Source of the DNA: Thamnaconus septentrionalis
Taxonomy: Eukaryota; Chordata; Actinopteri; Tetraodontiformes; Monacanthidae
DNA length: 64,000 nucleotides
NCBI GenBank assembly: GCA_009823395.1
Contig: CM020511.1
Coordinates: 8,719,001-8,783,000 of the forward strand
Reading direction: 5' to 3'
The position numbers and the translations under genes were made by a program. Shown here piece by piece: positions 60,650 through 64,000 of the stretch. The notes under the pieces were generated by a model that saw only the letters and a list, made by a program, of their open reading frames with translations, was not told the origin of the DNA and ran no database searches. Within the stretch, counting starts at the first letter, position 1. Every line of letters starts with the position of its first letter.

Positions 60650-63600
60650 GGAGGGGTGTCAAACACACTGGCTCAAAGCTTCTTTTGTCAATATTTAGAC
60701 AAAAACAAGAAACATGATGAAGCAGGACAGAGGTCACTGGAGGTCACTGGAGGTCAAGGTACATTCACTGGCTACTGATATTTTGGCACCAAGAGTAAAG
60801 GGTCGATTCACTATAAGGTGGCTTTGATTAATCTTTAGTTTATATGATGAAAAAATTGGTGAACCTTATACAAAGAGTTGCAATCACACACATACACACA
60901 TGCGCGGGCGGATTTGTTATAGTCCAGGACTATTTAGTATTTTCTTGTTGTTTTTCTCTTAACCCCCCTGGAAATCCAGAGATGTGTGCACGTCAGTCTG
61001 ACAGCAAACAGCAACAGAGCCTCGTCTGGCTTCCGCTGGCACATCACCCAACAACACAATCTCACCTCCCTGTTGGTCCGATGTTTTTTATGTTTTTCTT
61101 TTCAGAAGGGAAACGTTGTCTTACCATTTGTCCAGCTGGACCACTGGCTCCAGTGTCTCCTTTCTCCCCTGGAGGTCCCTGTAAAACAAAATCATCTCAT
61201 CACAATTGCACCTCAGTTGATTGTGACAATAATGGACTTGAAAGAACTCCAGTTCCCCAGATCTTTGAAATGTCTTCAAATCACCTTAAAGGCCCAGTGT
61301 GTTGGATTTGATTCCATCGAATGCTAGAAATCTGCCATGTAACTGAGCAGAGAATCTAATTCCCAGAAGATACACGGACTCTGAAACAATGTCAGTCTCT
61401 ATTCTTGTTTCTCGGTGTCTAACTTGAGCTGAACAGTTTCGATAAAACACAGTGACATCATTAAAACCAGGAAAAGGACCATGTTGTGGGCTACTGTGGA
61501 AGTGTGCTGGTGCAATATGGCCCCACTGTCAGTCAATCAAACTTGATTTTAGAGTGTTGAAGCACATCTGCAGGTGTTTCACACAAGTCCTTCTCAATTG
61601 AATGGGAAACCAACAGATCCCTCAGAGGAAGCACCGAAGCGACACTGACCAGGAAGTGGGAAGAAACCTGGAGCAGGTCCAGACTGCCTGGTGCAGCTCT
61701 TATCATTAGAAAATAAAAACACAGCACACGTTCAGCTAAAAATATCTACAAATCTCTTCAAATGTTCAAATGGGCCTTTAAAGCAGCTAGAAGCTCAACT
61801 GATACTGAGTAAAAGAGCAGCTGAGGACGTACTGTTGGCCCCTGAATAGAGAGTCCACTGGGTCCCTGAGGGCCAGGTTGTCCTGAAGGTCCAGGGGGGC
61901 CCATCTCTCCCAGTGGCCCTTGAGGGCCCTGTGGAGACAAGATGTGATGCAACACTTAGCTTAGACACATTGAGATCATCCAGTTGATCCTCTGAACAAC
62001 CACTGAAGGTCAGTGTTTCCATTAAAAAAAAACAGCTACAGGAAGTAAAATTTGGCGGCATGTTGACTGGTCACTCATCAGCCTCAGCCAGGGTGAAGAT
62101 TCACTAGAAGAAGCTGCTGTTTGTTTGAGTGGGATTTGCAATAAAAATCCACCAGCTTCATTAAAATCCAAAAAAATAACCAGAAACAACGACCTCAATT
62201 CTGTGAGAACAGATAAAAAGTTTTCATTTTTCAATAAAGGAGAGAAAAAAAAATCACTCCACCTGACAAAAATGAAAAATTTGAAGTTTCACTATAAGGT
62301 CAGTTTTAAAATGGCACCACTGACCCATGGGGAAAACTGAGCCCCCAGTGGAGCTGCTCCAAATGTTCAATTGGCCCCCTGGCATCAGCTTCACAGGCAC
62401 AAACTGCTGCTAAACGGCCATCTGGCAGCCAAGTATCAATATAAAAAATGTGTAGTGTCCAAAAATGTGAGAGCCAGGAAGATGAGCATCCAACTTTGTC
62501 CAAAACTCACACTTTTCACATGGTCCGGATTGAAAAATGACCCCATTTTGACTATATTTCTTTTCCTTTGCTTCATTCCCTGTAATCATTGAGCCCAGTT
62601 TATTTCTGGGTGGCTGCAGCTTGGCGTGGACTTGCTGCTCAGTCACGTTCTTGAGAATGAGCCTCATTGTTTTACTGAGTAGCAGCTCGGCTGCCTGAGC
62701 AGAAGCATCCAGGACCTCCTGCTGCTCCTTCAGAGAATCAGAGCTGATTTCCTCCATCCAACTGGAGGACACTTCTTGTATCTGGACGCTTACAAAGCAG
62801 GAGCAGCAGCTCCTCTGACAGTCCCAGGTGGCAGCAGGTCCAGACTGGAGCAGAGCAAATCCAGACTGGAGCTGGTCTAAACTGGATCAGGTCCAGACTG
62901 GAGTAGGTCTAGGCTGGAGCAGAGCAAGTCCAGACTGAAGCAGGTGCAGACTGGAGCAGTTCTAAACTGGGGCAGTTCCAGACTGGAGCAGGTCCAGACT
63001 GGAGCAGCTCTAAACTGGGGCAGTTCCAGACTGGAGCAGGTCTAGACTGGAGCAGGGCAGGTCCAGACTGGAGCAGTTCTAAACTGGGGCAGTTCCAGAC
63101 TGGAGCAGGTCTAGACTGGAGCAGGTCCAGACTGGAGCAGCTCTAAACTGGGGCAGTTCCAGACTGGAGCAGGTCTAGACTGGAGCAGGTCCAGACTGGA
63201 GCAGCTCTAAACTGGGGCAGTTCCAGACTGGAGCAGGTCTAGACTGGAGCAGCTCTTAACTGGAGCAGTTCCAGACTCAAGCAGGTCTAGACTGGAGCAG
63301 CTCTAAACTGGGGCAGTTCCAGACTGGAGCAGGTCTAGACTGGAGCAGCTCTTAACTGGAGCAGTTCCAGACTGAAGCAGGTCTAGACTGGTGCAGCTCT
63401 AAACTGGGGCAGTTCCAGACTGGAGCAGGTCTAGACTGGAGCAGCTTTTAACTGGAGCAGTTCCAGACTCAAGCAGGTCTAGACTGGAGCAGAGCAGGTC
63501 CAGACTGGAGCAGGTCCAGACTGGAGCAGGTCCAGACTGGAGTAGGTCCAGACTGGAGCAGAGCAGGACTAGACTGGAGCAAGTCCAAACTACAGTGGGC

Positions 63601-63661
63601 TACAAACCGTGACTCCTGGCTCCCCTCGGTCTCCTCTGGCTCCCCTGGTGCCCGGGCCGCC
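51304..63661 (-). CDS. col14a1: FACIT collagen, probably collagen XIV alpha-1 (C-terminal exons; gene continues past the window)
   Basis: Fibril-associated collagen. Exons seen, 5' to 3': 63661-63608, 61928-61833, 61178-61125, 57056-57003, 56717-56664, 56539-56468, 55957-55922 (COL2 triple helix, 36-96 bp exons of unbroken Gly-X-Y), 55667-55601 and 55447-55247 (NC2 with VCEQLIQ and LNQIP, then COL1), 54416-54339, 54176-54021 (COL1, with the two Gly-X imperfections GVGSQG and GEGRAG, ending at the FACIT pair C-x4-C in YCDQNSC) and 51728-51304 (C-terminal NC1). Phases agree across all junctions. The NC1 tail is odd: YNQ repeats, then a run rich in Glu and Gln. Synteny with mrpl13 and dscc1 points to COL14A1; COL12 or COL20 types are less likely. 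The N-terminal fibronectin-III, vWA and TSPN parts lie beyond 64000. Confidence 0.78.
52938..53071. repeat. Long (AC)n microsatellite
   Basis: About 130 bp of AC with GC interruptions, in the last collagen intron. Confidence 0.9.
53549..53604. repeat. (GT)n microsatellite
   Basis: About 27 GT units in the last collagen intron. Confidence 0.9.
53717..53822. repeat. (AT)n then (TATG)n compound microsatellite
   Basis: About 14 AT units followed by about 19 TATG tetramers with one TTTG variant. Confidence 0.9.
54200..54318 (+). mobile_element. hAT-like MITE, family A copy 4 (3' half only)
   Basis: TTATGACTTACTTACTATTA...CGGCCCGGATTAAAAAGCTT ...CACCCGGGCCATAGTTTGCC CCTGG matches the right half of the element at 9073-9414. 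It lies between the last two COL1 exons. Confidence 0.65.
55999..56057. repeat. (GT)n microsatellite
   Basis: About 29 GT units, 42 bp upstream (on the coding strand) of exon 55957-55922. Confidence 0.9.
56172..56208. repeat. (CCCT)n microsatellite
   Basis: About 9 CCCT units in a collagen intron. Confidence 0.9.
57553..58316 (+). mobile_element. hAT-type element (family B) in a collagen intron, interrupted by a retroelement
   Basis: Left end CAGAGTTGTCAAACTCTGGC CCAC and right end GAGTTTGACACCCCTGC (reverse complement GCAGGGGTGTCAAACTC) are the familiar hAT-type termini. The interior mentions of TTTGGCCCACGAGGCG and TGGGCCACCACTGTG fit. It has no transposase. A second partial left end (AGGGTGTCAAATTCAAACAC) occurs at 7380-7400 in clptm1l. 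Confidence 0.7.
57867..58007 (+). mobile_element. L2-like SINE/LINE 3' tail nested in the hAT element
   Basis: GCCCTGCGATGAACTGGCGA CTTGCCCAGGGTGTCACCCT GCC...GGGATAGGCTCCAGCAGACC CC...and a terminal (GAAT)n run is the widespread fish L2/SINE tail. It is bounded by a 12-bp direct repeat ATCAGCCAGTGG at 57855-57866 and 58008-58019, a target-site duplication. Confidence 0.85.
58479..58857. repeat. Two (AC)n microsatellites (58479-58530 and 58820-58857)
   Basis: Runs of about 26 and 19 AC units in the 4-kb collagen intron 57057-61124. The rest of that intron contains A/G- or C/T-rich stretches, for example TCC-rich 59341-59493, and no exon. Confidence 0.85.
60611..60649. repeat. (CA)n microsatellite
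   Basis: About 19 CA units in the same collagen intron. Confidence 0.9.
62815..63597. repeat. Minisatellite of CCAGACTGGAGCAGGT-type units in a collagen intron
   Basis: About 780 bp made of 14-17-bp units (GGTCCAGACTGGAGCA, TCTAAACTGGGGCAG, TTCCAGACTGGAGCAGG, TCTAGACTGGAGCAG). Units combine into a higher-order block, TCTAAACTGGGGCAGTTCCA..., that recurs at about 62962, 63010, 63081, 63147, 63207, 63303 and 63400. The array ends about 10 bp from the donor of exon 63661-63608. Confidence 0.92.
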
Positions 63662-64000
63662 CTGGAAACACACAGACAACAATGTACCGTCCACAAGGGT
63701 CAACATGGAGAAACACGATTTGATTTTCAAATCCATCGTAAGACTGTAAAACAGCACTCTGCACTGTATCAGCCTCCGTCTGTAGGAATGTGCAGCCCTG
63801 GACCTCCAGCTGAACCTGGCGGCTTCCAGAGTTTACACAAGGACACGTTAACACGCATCTGCAAGTCATTAAGTCCACGTCTGTTTCCTGTGTTTGCCTA
63901 CAGAGGTACCTAACCTCCTGTCCCCCACCCGGTAGCTTCAACAGAGTTAAACAAGAGGAGACACACGGGCTACAACCCAGTCAAATAAAACACCATCAGA

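Noticed and set aside
62815..63597. CRISPR-like array
   Set aside because: Units are about 15 bp with no constant-length unique spacers, in a vertebrate intron; this is a minisatellite.

Overview
This is a vertebrate genomic window, almost certainly from a ray-finned (teleost) fish. Genes are split into many short exons with GT-AG junctions. Introns are compact and full of dinucleotide microsatellites and small DNA transposons. Every recognisable protein is a vertebrate orthologue. Species cannot be fixed from sequence alone. Exon coordinates below come from reading translation, splice signals and phase by eye; for each complete gene the phases close across all introns.

Layout, left to right. 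1-1161: a signal-peptide exon of an unidentified minus-strand gene. 3730-9656 (-): clptm1l, 17 coding exons, 538 codons. 10662-18271 (+): mrs2, 12 coding exons, head to head with clptm1l. Its fourth intron holds, antisense, a degenerate integrin-beta gene (11999-14301) that lacks the beta-I domain and the membrane anchor. 19692-27804 (+): sdc2 with a long 3' UTR to about 30155. 31658-33951 (-): mrpl13, head to head with dscc1 (34635-36997, +). 38016-39834 (+): a three-exon gene for an uncharacterised protein with a ZAD-like cysteine pattern. 41218-46064 (-): cpq, 10 exons. 46065-50093: no gene recognised, repeats only. 51304-63661 (-): the C-terminal 12 exons of a FACIT collagen, most likely col14a1, running off the right edge.

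The neighbourhood joins genes that in human lie on 5p15 (CLPTM1L), 6p22 (MRS2), 8q22 (SDC2, CPQ) and 8q24 (MRPL13, DSCC1, COL14A1). The 8q part is conserved synteny and supports the sdc2 and col14a1 names. The genes are not a functional cluster: they serve ER/plasma-membrane lipid handling (clptm1l), mitochondrial Mg2+ import (mrs2), heparan-sulphate signalling (sdc2), mitochondrial translation (mrpl13), sister-chromatid cohesion (dscc1), extracellular dipeptide hydrolysis (cpq) and fibril-associated matrix (col14a1).

Most notable: (1) the antisense integrin-beta relic inside mrs2; (2) a hAT-type element in clptm1l with a perfect 8-bp target duplication, whose interior is a ~190-bp tandem array studded with telomere-like CCCTAA repeats; (3) the ZAD-like orphan gene; (4) an unusually diverged C-terminus of clptm1l; (5) an acidic, Gln-rich, YNQ-repeat tail on the collagen.
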